Source: a bacterium (GTDB taxonomy: Bacteria; Armatimonadota; Zipacnadia; Zipacnadales; UBA11051). From it: a stretch of 64,000 nt of DNA. Below, one piece after another: positions 52,907-63,200 of the stretch (position 1 is its first letter; every line of letters begins with the position of its first letter). The translations under genes were made by a program, and so were the position numbers. The notes below the pieces were generated by a model that saw only the letters and a program-made list of their open reading frames with translations, was not told the origin of the DNA and did no database searches. The DNA is taken from positions 124,001-188,000 of the forward strand of contig JAJFUB010000085.1 of the NCBI GenBank assembly GCA_021372615.1. Direction: 5' to 3'.

Positions 52907-55525
52907 CTACTTGCCCTGCCACGTCTGCAGCACCAACTGCGCCTCCTCGGCCTCGGTCGTCTCCGGGAACTTCGCGGCGAGAGCCTGCAGCCGGGCCTGC
53001 GCGGCGGGTTGGTCCTGCTTGCTCAGCAACATCGCCGCCGTGAAGGCCGCCCGGGCGGCCAGAGGGCTGCCGGGGCACTGCGCGAGCAGCCGATCATAGG
53101 CCGCCACGGCCGCGCCAGTGTCCCCCTGCCATACGCGGATCTCCGCCAGCAGCATCAGCGCCGCATCGGCCAGCGGGGAAGCGGGCTCGCCCTGCAGCAC
53201 GTCCAGCGTCTTCGCCGCTGCCTCGGCATCTCCCCGCGCCCAGGCCTTGGCCGCCTGCACGTACACGCCCGCGCTGGCCTTGTCCTGTTGCAGGCGGTTC
53301 AGCAGCAGCACCCGCTGCAGCGCGTCGTTGGCGTAGTCGCCGGCAGCATACATGGCGGCGAGTTTGTGAAAGGCCTCCGCCGCCTTCGCGAACTGCTCCT
53401 GCCGCAGCAGCGCCTCGGCGCGCTGGAACAGGACGTAGTCCTCCTGGGGCGGAGTCTGCGACGCGCGCCGTCCGGGCGGCCCGAAGGGCTCTCCCTCATC
53501 CTGCGCCGTCGGCAGGTTCAGCAGCCGCTCGTACTCCTCCAGAGCCTGGTCGCAGTCGCCGAGGGCGAACAGCGCGTCGGCCTGGCCCCACCGGGCGAGG
53601 CGCGCGCTGAGGCTCTCGGGGACGGCCTTAATGGTCAGCTCATAGGCGCCCACGGCGTCGGTCGGCCGCCGGGCCTGGTGCAGCAGGACCTCGCCGAGCA
53701 TCAGCGCCAGGGCCGCCCGTTGGCCGGGAGACAGGCTGCCCGCGCGCGCGGGCTCCAGCGTGCGCTGCAGCAAGGCCAGGGCGCCGCGCCAGTCGCCTGC
53801 CTGGAGTTGCAGGTCGGCCACGCGACGGGCCATGCCGGCGGCCACATCGTCGCCGGCGGCGCCCTGCAGCAGCCGCTCGTAGAAGGGCAGGGCCAGCTCG
53901 GGCTGCTCGCGGGCGGCCAGACGGCCGGCGGCGCGCGAGAGCACGGGAGCGAACTCCTGCTCGGCCGCGTTCGGGCCGCCGGGAGCGGGGAGCAACTCCG
54001 CCAGCAGACGACGTGGGTCGTCACCCCGCAGTGTACGGGCGTAGAGGAGGACGCCCAGGCCGTCTGCGGACAGGGCGTCCGTCTGACGGGTCTCCTCCAG
54101 CACCCTGGCTACGGCGGAACGAGCCGTGCCATCGTCCGCCAGATGATAGAGCTGGGTGACGGCGGAGGAGGCCGTCTGCGCGCGGTCGCGGGTGGTCAGC
54201 GCCACGGCATACTCACGCGCGGCCTCACTCGGCTGCCCGAGCTTCTCATAGGCGCCGCCCATATTGAGCGCGAAGGCGTCACGCTGCCCGGCGGCCTGCC
54301 TCCCCTCGCGGTAGACATCCAGGGCCGCCTCGTACAGTTCATAGCGCATCAGCACGCTGCCGAGGCGCCGGACCGACGGCGCCTGGGCCGGGTCGTAGGC
54401 GAGGCCCTGCCGCCAGGCGGCCAGCGCCTGCTGGAGCTGCCCCTGCCGCAGCAAGGCCTCCCCCAGCAGCGTCACGAGGCCCTCATCGCCGGGGTGGGCG
54501 ACGAGGGCCTGACGGAGCCAGTCGGCCGCCCGCGCAAAGTCATTGGCCCGCAGCGCCAACTGCGCGCCGGACTGCAGCACCGCGGCGTCCTGGGGCTGGA
54601 GCGTAAGCAGCCGCTCCGTGACGTCCAGGGCCTGCCTCACCTGGCCGTCCCATTCGTAGACCCGCGCCAGATAGTTGAGCCAGAGCGCTGCGGCGGGGCC
54701 CCGGGCCTGCTTGTCGAGCCAGTCGGTCACGCGCTTGAGCTGGTCGGCTTGCCGGCAGATGTCGAACAGCGCGCGCAGCACATCCTGCTGTGCGGGGTCG
54801 GACAGCAGTGCGTCCTGCAGCAGCCCCACCGCGAGATCGAGCTTTGCGGCTTCAGCCAGCATCACCGCGGCGTTCAGCAGAATGTCGAGACGGTTGGGGA
54901 ACCGCTTCCACGCTTCGCGTACGAGCATCGCCGCGTCCTGCGCCCGGGCGGCGGCGATGAGCGCCCGGCTCAGCGTGGCGTAGAGTTCGGCCAGGGCGGG
55001 GCCTTCGCGGACCTCCCTGCGCAGGGGCTCCAGGCGGCGCACGGCGTCGGCCGCGCGGTTCTGCGACAGGTCGAGCTGGGCGAGGTCGAGGCTGAAGCTG
55101 AGGCGCTCTTCCGGGCTCCGCGCGGCGGCGAGCAGCTTCTCGGTGATCTGCCGCGCCGTCGTGTAGTCGCCCTGATCGCGGCAGAGGGCAGCCATGCGGC
55201 GGCGCGCGGTGCTGACATAGGCAGGGCTGGCATGCGGCAGGGCCTCGACCTGGCGCAGGCAGTCAAGCTGCCGGGGCACATCCTGGCGCGAACGGTACAC
55301 ATTGGCCAGGCCAAACAGCACCTGGGCGCGCTCGTTGTCCTCGGTGGTCAGGTCGAGCGCCGCCTGGTAGCCCGTGAGGGCCTGATCGTACTGCCCCTGA
55401 GCCAGGGAGCGCCCCGCCTCGACGAACAGTTGCCGCCAGGTGGCCGGCTGCTGCTGGGCCACCGCCGGCAACGCGCTCAGTATCCCCAACCACAGCAGCC
55501 AGGCCCCGGCGCACCGCAGGCTCAT
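52907..55525 (-). CDS. Exported TPR-repeat protein
   Basis: An 872-residue protein with a signal peptide (residues 1-23, LLWLGILSALPAVAQ). Almost all of the rest is tetratricopeptide-like helical pairs, for example SLAQGQYDQALTGYQAALDL near 40 and later LGQPSEAAREYAVALT. It is a scaffold rather than an enzyme. Its start overlaps the stop of the beta-helix gene (ATGA), so the two are translationally coupled and probably work in the same envelope process. Confidence 0.85.
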   Translation of the reverse strand: MSLRCAGAWLLWLGILSALPAVAQQQPATWRQLFVEAGRSLAQGQYDQALTGYQAALDLTTEDNERAQVLFGLANVYRSRQDVPRQLDCLRQVEALPHASPAYVSTARRRMAALCRDQGDYTTARQITEKLLAAARSPEERLSFSLDLAQLDLSQNRAADAVRRLEPLRREVREGPALAELYATLSRALIAAARAQDAAMLVREAWKRFPNRLDILLNAAVMLAEAAKLDLAVGLLQDALLSDPAQQDVLRALFDICRQADQLKRVTDWLDKQARGPAAALWLNYLARVYEWDGQVRQALDVTERLLTLQPQDAAVLQSGAQLALRANDFARAADWLRQALVAHPGDEGLVTLLGEALLRQGQLQQALAAWRQGLAYDPAQAPSVRRLGSVLMRYELYEAALDVYREGRQAAGQRDAFALNMGGAYEKLGQPSEAAREYAVALTTRDRAQTASSAVTQLYHLADDGTARSAVARVLEETRQTDALSADGLGVLLYARTLRGDDPRRLLAELLPAPGGPNAAEQEFAPVLSRAAGRLAAREQPELALPFYERLLQGAAGDDVAAGMARRVADLQLQAGDWRGALALLQRTLEPARAGSLSPGQRAALALMLGEVLLHQARRPTDAVGAYELTIKAVPESLSARLARWGQADALFALGDCDQALEEYERLLNLPTAQDEGEPFGPPGRRASQTPPQEDYVLFQRAEALLRQEQFAKAAEAFHKLAAMYAAGDYANDALQRVLLLNRLQQDKASAGVYVQAAKAWARGDAEAAAKTLDVLQGEPASPLADAALMLLAEIRVWQGDTGAAVAAYDRLLAQCPGSPLAARAAFTAAMLLSKQDQPAAQARLQALAAKFPETTEAEEAQLVLQTWQGK

Positions 55526-58500
55526 TGCGCCCCCTCGCCGCGCACGCGGGCCGTGAGCGTCACAGTCTGTCCCGCCTTCACGTCAATCACCTGGGTGAAA
55601 CGGCCGTTGTGCCATGTCTTGACGAAGTTGCTGCCGGAGGCGGCGAGCCGGGCGTCCCGGACGACGTAGGCCTTCTCCAGGGCGCGCTGCCAGCCGACCG
55701 GCGTCCCCTCGGGCCCGATCGCCTCGAAGTCGCCGTTGGCCAGCGTGGCCCCCGAGGCGGTGAGGCTGTCATACGAGGTCCAGACGGGGATGAACTGGCC
55801 ATTGGCCTCGCTCAGGTGCTGGCGCCCCATGAGTTCCAGCCGCACCTGACCGTCCTTGTCTGAGACAAATGAGTAGACGAAGGGGGTCCACTTGTCGGCC
55901 GGGAGGTCGCCCGTGGCGCCGGTCAGGCGGCTCCCCAGCGGCTTGGCCCACGTGGCGACTTCACAGCCTTTGAGGGCCTTGAGCGTCAGGCCGTCCGTCA
56001 CGGCGATGACATCGAAGCGCGCCTGGGAGGGGACACTGCCGCCCAGCGCGACATTGCCAAAGGGCTTCAGCCACAGCAGGGCCGCGTTGGCGACCTCCCA
56101 GGTGAACCCGCCGCTCTGCTTCAGCATGACCCACTGGTCGCCCGCGGGCTTGCGTACGCTGAGGTTGAACTGCAGGCGCGGGTTGCGCTGCTTCGGGTTC
56201 AGGCCCAGCGAGGCGAAGGGAATGGCGAACTCGGCGCTCCAGCGGCCCGCATCAACCGTCTTGGCGGCATAGCGGACGCCCTGCGCGGCCTGCTGGACGA
56301 TCCGCGCCGGGGCCCCGGCCTCGTTGCTGCTCTCGAAGTGCCCGTCGCTGTACCCGCGCAGGACGACGATCGGGCCCAGCTTGTCGGGCAGGCGCTCGGC
56401 GAGGGCGATCTCGACCGCATCATCCTTCCCCCACTGGTGCCCGCCGCTGGCCCCCTTCGCCGGGTCCACGGCGTTGACGAAGGCCACGTAGAGGTGGTCG
56501 TCATCCACTTCCAGCCAGGCTTCGCTGGGCAGCGGCGCTTTCTGGCCGTCCACGAGCCACGGCAGCGCCACGGGCTTGAGGCCCTCATCGGCCATGCCCG
56601 TGGCCTGCGCCGGATTCCATTCCTTGGGGTCCACGACGCCGTCAATGGTGATGGCGGCAGCCACGCGCTCGGCGGCCACGATCGGCAGGTTCATCGGCGC
56701 CTGCTTCTCCTGCGCCAGGAGTGTCAGCCAGCGGGGCTGCCAACCCGCCGGCGCCGGCTCGGGCTTGACCGGCCACGAGGCCCGCGTGGCGTCGTTGACC
56801 AGGCCGATCTGCTCCAGCGGCAGGGGCTCGAAGCCACGCTTGAGCATGGGCGCATCGGGCTTGAGGCGGTAGTCGCCCCTGGCGGCGTTCACGAAGCCAG
56901 GATTGCCCTCATCCCAGTTGTTCTCATTGACGCCCCACTCGGGCTTCACGCCCCGCGAGATGCTAATGAGCTTGCCCGCGCCGTAGGAGATGTTGCGGGT
57001 GATGTGGTAGCGCCACGGTGCGCCGACCGGGTCCATCTCCAGGATGTTGACCAGCCACGGGTACTTCGTGGACCATGGGGGCTGCTTGTACGGCGTGCGG
57101 AGCAGGCGCGTGAGCAGATTGTTGCTGGTGGCGCCGTTGCGGGTGTCCACGACGGTCACGGTGCCGTCGGGCTGCTTGGTCCAGGTCCACCACACCAGCC
57201 CGCGGTCGCTCAGGTTCACCGCGCACTTCACGTCCACGAAGATGTTGTTGCCCACGCTGTTGTCCGGCCCACCGGCCAGGGAGATGCCATAGCCGCAGCG
57301 CACGCACAGGTTGCCGGTGAAGGCGGTGCCGGCCGAGCAGTCGTCCTCGTGGACGATGTTGCAGCCGGTGGGGCTCCCCTCCAGGCTGTCGTTGATGTCG
57401 TGGATGTAGTTGTAGCGGATCACGTTGCCCTGCGTGGTCCAGTCGTAGCCCGTGTAGAACACCCCGCCCTCGGTCGTCTCCGTGTGGGCCCAGTAGATCT
57501 CGTTGTGCTCCATGAGCAGATCGTTGCCCTGGTACCAGACGGCGCTGTGGGGCTCGTGGTGGAGCAGGTTGTGGGAAGCGCGGAGGCCCACCCCGCGCAG
57601 CGACAGTGGCCCTGCGTGGGTGCGCACGTTGATGCTCGTGTGGTGGATGTGGTTGTTGTCAGCGAAGTGGTTGCAGGGGGTGAGCGTGGTGCGGTCCCCG
57701 CCCGACAGGCGCACCCCACCGTAGCCGGTGTCGTGGATGTCGCAGCCCACGACGCCATGGTCGGTGCCCCCGTTGACCTCCACGGCGTGGTGGCCCACGT
57801 TGCGGATGGTGCAGCCCACGATGCGGTTGTGGGCGCCGTTGGTCATGCTCAGGCCGTCCCAGCGCCCGTTCTCCAGGCCGAGGTGATCGAAGGTGACATA
57901 CGAGGCGTCCGTCAGTGAGACCATCGGCTTGTCGAGCACCGAGACGACCGTCTGGGCCTTCTTCAGGTCGGCCGGGGGCCAGAAGAGCAGCAGGTGCTGC
58001 TTGCGGTCCAGAAACCACTCGCCGGGCCGGTCCAGCTCCTCGAGCACATTGATGGCGAAGAAACGCTTGGCGCCCCAGGTGTCCAGGCCGTAGGTGTTGG
58101 GGGCGGCGAAGTCTATCTGCTTCTTGACGGGGTCAATCTTGCCCACCCGCACGGTCTCACACATGTACGCCCGGGCCCAGTAGCCTTGCAGCCATACGCC
58201 GTCCTCCACCCGCCAGCGCTGCGGCCGATCCCCTTCGTAGGTGAACTTGGCGATCGCCTGAGGGTTGCTGCGGTCGCGCAGGCCGTAGCCGGGGTCCACG
58301 ATCTCGCCATAGTGCGCGAAGCCCTCGTTGGGCCAGCGCGCGGGCTGCATCCGCTCCCCGCCGCAGAACAGCTCCATCAGGACGGGGTGCTTGTTGCTGA
58401 AGCCCCGGTAGACATCCGGGAGGACGTCCACATCGGCCGGAATGCCGGCCGCCTGTAGATCGAGCACGAGCACCTTGCCCCGCGCCGCCGGGTCCAGGCG

Positions 58501-58878
58501 ACTCGCGAGCGCCGGGGCCGTGACCGGCTTGAACTGCGACGGCGCGATGGTCCTGCCCCCGCTCAGCCAGACCTGCTCCCCGCGCCACGGGCGGAAGACG
58601 AGGCGGCCCTGCTCCGTGCCACTGTCTGCGGCGGTCAACTCCAGCGGCGCTGCCAGGGAGTATGTCCCGCCGCGGAGGAAGACGGTGGTATCCCCGGCGG
58701 GGAGCTTCCCGGCGGCCCGCAACTCCCGCACGACATCCCGCGCGTGCTGCAGCGTGGCGAAGGGCTTCGCCTGGGTGCCCGGGTTGTCGTCCGAGCCATT
58801 CGGCGCGACGAAGACCTCGGCGGCCCCGGCAGCCGCCAGGGGTAGTAGCACAGCCAGCAGGCAGAGCAAACGGCGCAT
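55522..58878 (-). CDS. Secreted right-handed beta-helix protein with CBM9/DOMON-like domain
   Basis: An 1118-residue protein. Signal peptide (LLCLLAVLLPLAAAGAAEV). An N-terminal DUF1565-like start (VFVAPNGSDDNPGTQAKPFAT) leads into a long parallel beta-helix with repeated turns such as NRIVGCTIRNVGHHAVEVNGGTDHG and NIFVDVKC. From about 700 there is a sandwich domain (ITIDGVVDPKEWNPAQ, WLEVDDDHLYVAF), the pattern of CBM9-like domains, and the last 200 residues form another beta domain. Such proteins are often polysaccharide lyases or glycosidases; active-site residues cannot be assigned. GAGGAG is seven bases before the ATG. Confidence 0.82.
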   Translation of the reverse strand: MRRLLCLLAVLLPLAAAGAAEVFVAPNGSDDNPGTQAKPFATLQHARDVVRELRAAGKLPAGDTTVFLRGGTYSLAAPLELTAADSGTEQGRLVFRPWRGEQVWLSGGRTIAPSQFKPVTAPALASRLDPAARGKVLVLDLQAAGIPADVDVLPDVYRGFSNKHPVLMELFCGGERMQPARWPNEGFAHYGEIVDPGYGLRDRSNPQAIAKFTYEGDRPQRWRVEDGVWLQGYWARAYMCETVRVGKIDPVKKQIDFAAPNTYGLDTWGAKRFFAINVLEELDRPGEWFLDRKQHLLLFWPPADLKKAQTVVSVLDKPMVSLTDASYVTFDHLGLENGRWDGLSMTNGAHNRIVGCTIRNVGHHAVEVNGGTDHGVVGCDIHDTGYGGVRLSGGDRTTLTPCNHFADNNHIHHTSINVRTHAGPLSLRGVGLRASHNLLHHEPHSAVWYQGNDLLMEHNEIYWAHTETTEGGVFYTGYDWTTQGNVIRYNYIHDINDSLEGSPTGCNIVHEDDCSAGTAFTGNLCVRCGYGISLAGGPDNSVGNNIFVDVKCAVNLSDRGLVWWTWTKQPDGTVTVVDTRNGATSNNLLTRLLRTPYKQPPWSTKYPWLVNILEMDPVGAPWRYHITRNISYGAGKLISISRGVKPEWGVNENNWDEGNPGFVNAARGDYRLKPDAPMLKRGFEPLPLEQIGLVNDATRASWPVKPEPAPAGWQPRWLTLLAQEKQAPMNLPIVAAERVAAAITIDGVVDPKEWNPAQATGMADEGLKPVALPWLVDGQKAPLPSEAWLEVDDDHLYVAFVNAVDPAKGASGGHQWGKDDAVEIALAERLPDKLGPIVVLRGYSDGHFESSNEAGAPARIVQQAAQGVRYAAKTVDAGRWSAEFAIPFASLGLNPKQRNPRLQFNLSVRKPAGDQWVMLKQSGGFTWEVANAALLWLKPFGNVALGGSVPSQARFDVIAVTDGLTLKALKGCEVATWAKPLGSRLTGATGDLPADKWTPFVYSFVSDKDGQVRLELMGRQHLSEANGQFIPVWTSYDSLTASGATLANGDFEAIGPEGTPVGWQRALEKAYVVRDARLAASGSNFVKTWHNGRFTQVIDVKAGQTVTLTARVRGEGAQ

Positions 58879-59019
58879 GATCGGGCTCCTCATGTCCGTC
58901 CTGGGGTGCGCCCTGTCAGGTTCGCCCGGCGTGACAGGGCTCCCTTCCCGGTGCGAGGAGGGCACCATCGCCTAGATGGCGAAAGCGGTTCCTAGTCCGC
59001 TGTCAGTGGAGGTGCACCA

Positions 59020-59442
59020 GTGCCTGACCCCTTGCATGCTGAAGCCGTGTGGCAGGAGGACATGAGGTTCGGCGCCACGACCGGCTCGGGCCACGAGGTC
59101 GTGATGGATGCGTCCGCCGACCATGGTGGGCAGAACGCCGGGCCGCGCCCGATGGAGCTGTTGCTCGTGGGCAACGCCGGCTGCACGGGCATGGATGTCA
59201 TCAGCATCCTGCGCAAGATGCGCCAGCCTGTGACCGGCTACCGGGTGCGGGTGACGGGCGAGCGCGCCGAGACTGATCCGCACGTGTACACACACATCGT
59301 CATCGAGCACATCCTGCAGGGCGACCTGGATGAGAAGAAGGTGGCCCATGCGGTGGAGCTGTCGGACACGAAGTACTGCTCCGCTGCGGCGATGCTCCGC
59401 GCGGTCGCGAAGATGGAAGTGAAGTGGACGATCGAGCGCTGA
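59020..59442 (+). CDS. OsmC-family protein
   Basis: A 140-residue predicted thiol peroxidase. Features: FGATTGSGHEVVMDASADHGGQNAGPRPMELLL, the first Cys in GNAGCTGMDV, and the second in TKYCSAAAML, so both reactive cysteines are present. It reduces organic hydroperoxides in related proteins. The start is the GTG at 59020 with GGAGG upstream. Confidence 0.9.
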   Translation: MPDPLHAEAVWQEDMRFGATTGSGHEVVMDASADHGGQNAGPRPMELLLVGNAGCTGMDVISILRKMRQPVTGYRVRVTGERAETDPHVYTHIVIEHILQGDLDEKKVAHAVELSDTKYCSAAAMLRAVAKMEVKWTIER

Positions 59443-59476
59443 CGTCTGCGCTCGCGTCCGGCACACTGGCCGTGCC

Positions 59477-59496
59477 ATGGGGCTGTAGTGCCCCAT
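59477..59496. repeat. Short palindrome upstream of the second pilin gene
   Basis: ATGGGGC/GCCCCAT arms around a six-base loop. It lies 38 bases before the GTG start and could be the terminator of the OsmC gene. Confidence 0.45.
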
Positions 59497-59533
59497 ATCA
59501 TGCCGAGTCGGTCATACTCAGGAGGTTCTGACT

Positions 59534-60184
59534 GTGAAGCGAGGTTTCACCCTTATTGAGTTACTGGTTGTCATTGCCATCATCGCCATCTTGGCGGCCA
59601 TCCTTTTCCCGGTGTTCGCCAAGGCCCGGGAAAAGGCGCGCCAGACGAGTTGTCTGAGCAACATGCGGCAGATCTCCACGGCCGTCTTCCAGTATGCGCA
59701 AGACTATGACGAGAAGTACCCGACGACGGCGCTCCGCTATGACGGCACACCCGGCCTGGGCGGGGAGTTCATGACCCCGTATGCCATCTGGATGGAGCTG
59801 ATCTTCCCGTACTGCAAGAACTGGCAGATCTTCATCTGCCCCAGCAAGTCCACGGCGGGCTCCGTGACTGGCCGGTTGAGCGGCCAGGTGATCCCGAATG
59901 CGGCCTATGGGGGGTACACCGGCAACCAGTGCTTTGGGTACGCCAGCGACGGCATCGCCATGGCAGCGCTGCAGACGCCGGCCGAGATCATCTACGCCAG
60001 CGAGGGCATCTACTGGTGCACGCGGCCGTACTGGTGGCCGGCGAACTACGCCCTGGACCCGCGCCACAACAACGGCGTCAACTGCGCTTTCGCCGATGGG
60101 CACGCCAAGTGGCTGCAGGTCACCGAAGCCCGCAAGCTGACGTACTGGTACTTCACCGGCGGCGCGTTCACCAGCCCGAACTAG
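59534..60184 (+). CDS. Type IV pilin-like protein (second copy)
   Basis: A 216-residue prepilin: KRG leader, [33 protein letters not shown], and near the end [10 protein letters not shown]. The first 45 residues nearly match the protein at 6659, but the globular domain is different. The start is a GTG with GGAGG at 13 bases. It is followed by a strong hairpin (60211-60233). Confidence 0.9.
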   Translation: MKRGFTLIELLVVIAIIAILAAILFPVFAKAREKARQTSCLSNMRQISTAVFQYAQDYDEKYPTTALRYDGTPGLGGEFMTPYAIWMELIFPYCKNWQIFICPSKSTAGSVTGRLSGQVIPNAAYGGYTGNQCFGYASDGIAMAALQTPAEIIYASEGIYWCTRPYWWPANYALDPRHNNGVNCAFADGHAKWLQVTEARKLTYWYFTGGAFTSPN

Positions 60185-60210
60185 CGCTGTCGCTGCCGGT
60201 GCGGATCGTG

Positions 60211-60233
60211 GGGCGCGGGCTTGGCCCGCGCCC
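60211..60233. terminator. Hairpin after the second pilin gene
   Basis: Ten-base stem GGGCGCGGGC/GCCCGCGCCC, three-base loop. No T-run on the plus strand, so it may be a REP-type palindrome rather than an intrinsic terminator. Confidence 0.5.
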
Positions 60234-60298
60234 GTTGTCCAAGGCGCCCGTTCCCCGCAGGGCCTGGGCCCCGGGTCGGGTGCACTCCTGATGAGGTG

Positions 60299-63200
60299 AT
60301 GCACGTGCTGCGCCCGGTCCCCGTGTTGATGTCTCTACTGCTGACGGCTGCCGCACTGGCGGCCCCCCAACTCGCCATTGGCAACGCCGCCGACCTGGCG
60401 CCTCAGGCACAGGTGAAGGCGTCCTCATCGGCCGGTCCCGTCGGCCAGAAATACGGCCCGCAAGACGCCGTGGACAGCAACGCGAGCACCTGGTGGGCGG
60501 CCTACGTCAATAACCTCCCGGTGTCGTTCGAGGTGCGCTTTCCCGAGGTCCGGCGTCTCGACACGATGGTGCTGCTCAACGCCGACAACCCCACGCTCTA
60601 CAGCCACGTCAAGCATGTCACGATCAGCTTCTCACAGGGGGAGCCGATCGACCAGGACTTCGACAACGAGCGCGGGCCGTTCGTGGTCCGCTTCGAGCCG
60701 CGCCAGACCGATGTCGTCAAGCTGGTCGTCACCGAGGTCCACGACGCCGGGAGGATGTACCTCGGGCTGGCGACGCTGTCGCTGTACGATGACCCCCAGA
60801 AACAGGTGCGTGTTACAGTGCCTCCCACGACTGCCTGGAAGAAGATTGACCTGACTGCCAAGGGGCGCGCCGAGCACCCCTGCGTCTACCTCACGCCAGC
60901 CGATGTGGCGGCCGCCCGGGAACGGATGAAGACCGAGCCGTGGGCGGCGGCGTACGCCAAGCAAGTCATCGCCAGCGCCGATCAGACCGTGGCGCGCCCC
61001 GATGACTGGTACCTCAAGTACCTGCCCGGCCAGGGCGCGTGCTTCGCCTACGGCCTTACCGGCTGCCCGATCTGCAAGTCGAGCTGGGGCACATGGGCCG
61101 GCGCGCGCTGCAGTTGGGACAACCCCGGCCACGTCACCTGCAACAAGGGCCATGTGCTGCCCGATGCCGAGCATCCTGACCCGGGGACCGGCTACAAGGG
61201 CCCCGACGGCCGCATTCACTACTTCGTGGGCTCGTGGAACGCCTGGGTGACGGAGAAGTACATCCACGAGATGGCTGGCAACTGCGCGATTGCCTACTCG
61301 CTGACCGGCGACGAGAAGTACGCCCGGAAGGCTGCCTTCATCCTCGACGCCATCGCCAGCATCTACCCCTCCTGCGACAAGGGCTCGTGGGACTACCCCT
61401 CCAACCCGCCCAGCGGCCGGCTGGCCCGCCCGTGGTACCAGGTCGCCCGTGTGCTGGTGCGGCTCGTGGACTTCACCGACCAGATCTACAACAGCAAGAG
61501 CCTGGAAGAGGCGTCGCTTACTCCCGGCCTCACCCGCCGCCAGAACATCGAGCGCAACATGCTCGAGAACGGCGCTAAGTACTGCTATGACCAGTCGCTG
61601 CACGGCGGCCTGAATAACGGGGAGGCGGACTACATCCGCGGCGCCCTGTCGGTGGGTTGTCTGCTGGGGATCGAGCCCTACGTGCGCTGGGCCTTCGATG
61701 GGCCCTACGGCATTCTGGCGCTGGTGCACAACAACGTCTGCCGCGACGGTCGCTACTTCGAGACCTCGGTGGGCTACGCGGACCACTCGCGCGAGCTGTA
61801 CCTGACGTTCGCCGAGCCGCTGTGGAACTACCGCAGCGAGAAGTACCCGCAGGGCGTGAACGTCTACACCGACCCGGTGTTCCAGTCGTTCTACCTGCTG
61901 CCGGCCTCCTCCATCGCCATGTTGGGGCACAGCCCTCGTTTCGGCGACTCGGGTCCCGACCTGGGGCGTGAGATGCCGCCGAAGGTCCCCGCCGAGGCGC
62001 TGGACCTGCACTTCGCCGAGATGCTGTATGCCCGCTCGTCAGGTCAGGCGCACGAGGACTTCGGGCAACTGCTGAGCTACCTGGCCAAGGGCGATGTACT
62101 TAAGGCGCGCGACAGCAGCGGGTCGAAGGAGTGGCTGGTCTTCCATGCCGTAGGAGCGCCGGCTTCCAGCCGGCACCCGGGCCAGCTGGAAGCTGGCGCT
62201 CCCACGGTCCTCCTTCCCGACTGGCTCGACCGGCGCATCAACGCGACCGGCTTCTTCGGCCAGAAGGGCCTCAGCTTCCTGCGCACCTCCAACGGGCCAC
62301 AGGCCCAGGCCGTCATGGTCCGCTTCGGGCCGTCGCTGAACCACGGCCACTTCGACGACCTGAACCTGGCGTACTACGCTCTGGGGTACGAGTTGACGTA
62401 CGACCTGGGTTACTCGCTGGGCTCGACGCACACGCAGGTGGGCTGGGCCAAGCAGACGGCGGCCCATAACCTGGTGCTGGTGGACGAGAAGACGCAGGGC
62501 CCCAATCCGAGCAAAGATGGCAGCGGCGGCAGCCTGCTCCTGTCCACCGCGCTGCCGGGCCTGCAAGTGATGGAGTGCGCGGCAGAGACGACCTACCAGA
62601 GCCTGGGCGTCAGCGACTACCGGCGGCTGTGTGCGCTCGTGGGCGAGGGCCCCGACACCTACCTGCTCGACATCTTCAACGTGGCCGGTGGCAAGCAGCA
62701 TGACTACGTCTTCCACGCGCTGAGCAAGAACGTGGACTTCGCCGGCGTCACGCCGGGCGCGCCGACGGCCGCCTCTCTCGCCGGCCCGGAGTTCAAGTGG
62801 GGTGAGCTGCAGGGCAACGACGGGGACATGAACGGCTTCCCCAACAAGCCCTACTGGAACCCGCCGCCGGGCAATGGCTTCGGCTTCCTGATGGAGCCCC
62901 AGCGTGCTTCCGTCGCTGGCCCCTTCACGGCCACGTGGAACATCGGCCGGGACGACTGCCACCTGCGGATGACCGCTCTGCCCGAGCCAGACACGGAACT
63001 GATCACCGCCTGGGCCCCGGGGCTGTATCCCGAGACCGTCGGCGCCTACGGTAGTCCGGCCGGCTACCCTCGCGCCCGTTACGTCTACCTGCGGCGCAAG
63101 AGTGACCAGCCTCTGACCAGCACCTACGTGGCGGTCTACGAGCCGTACGCGCCGCAGCCGCCCCAGGGTGTGCACGATGCCGAGGAGCTGACCGACGTCG

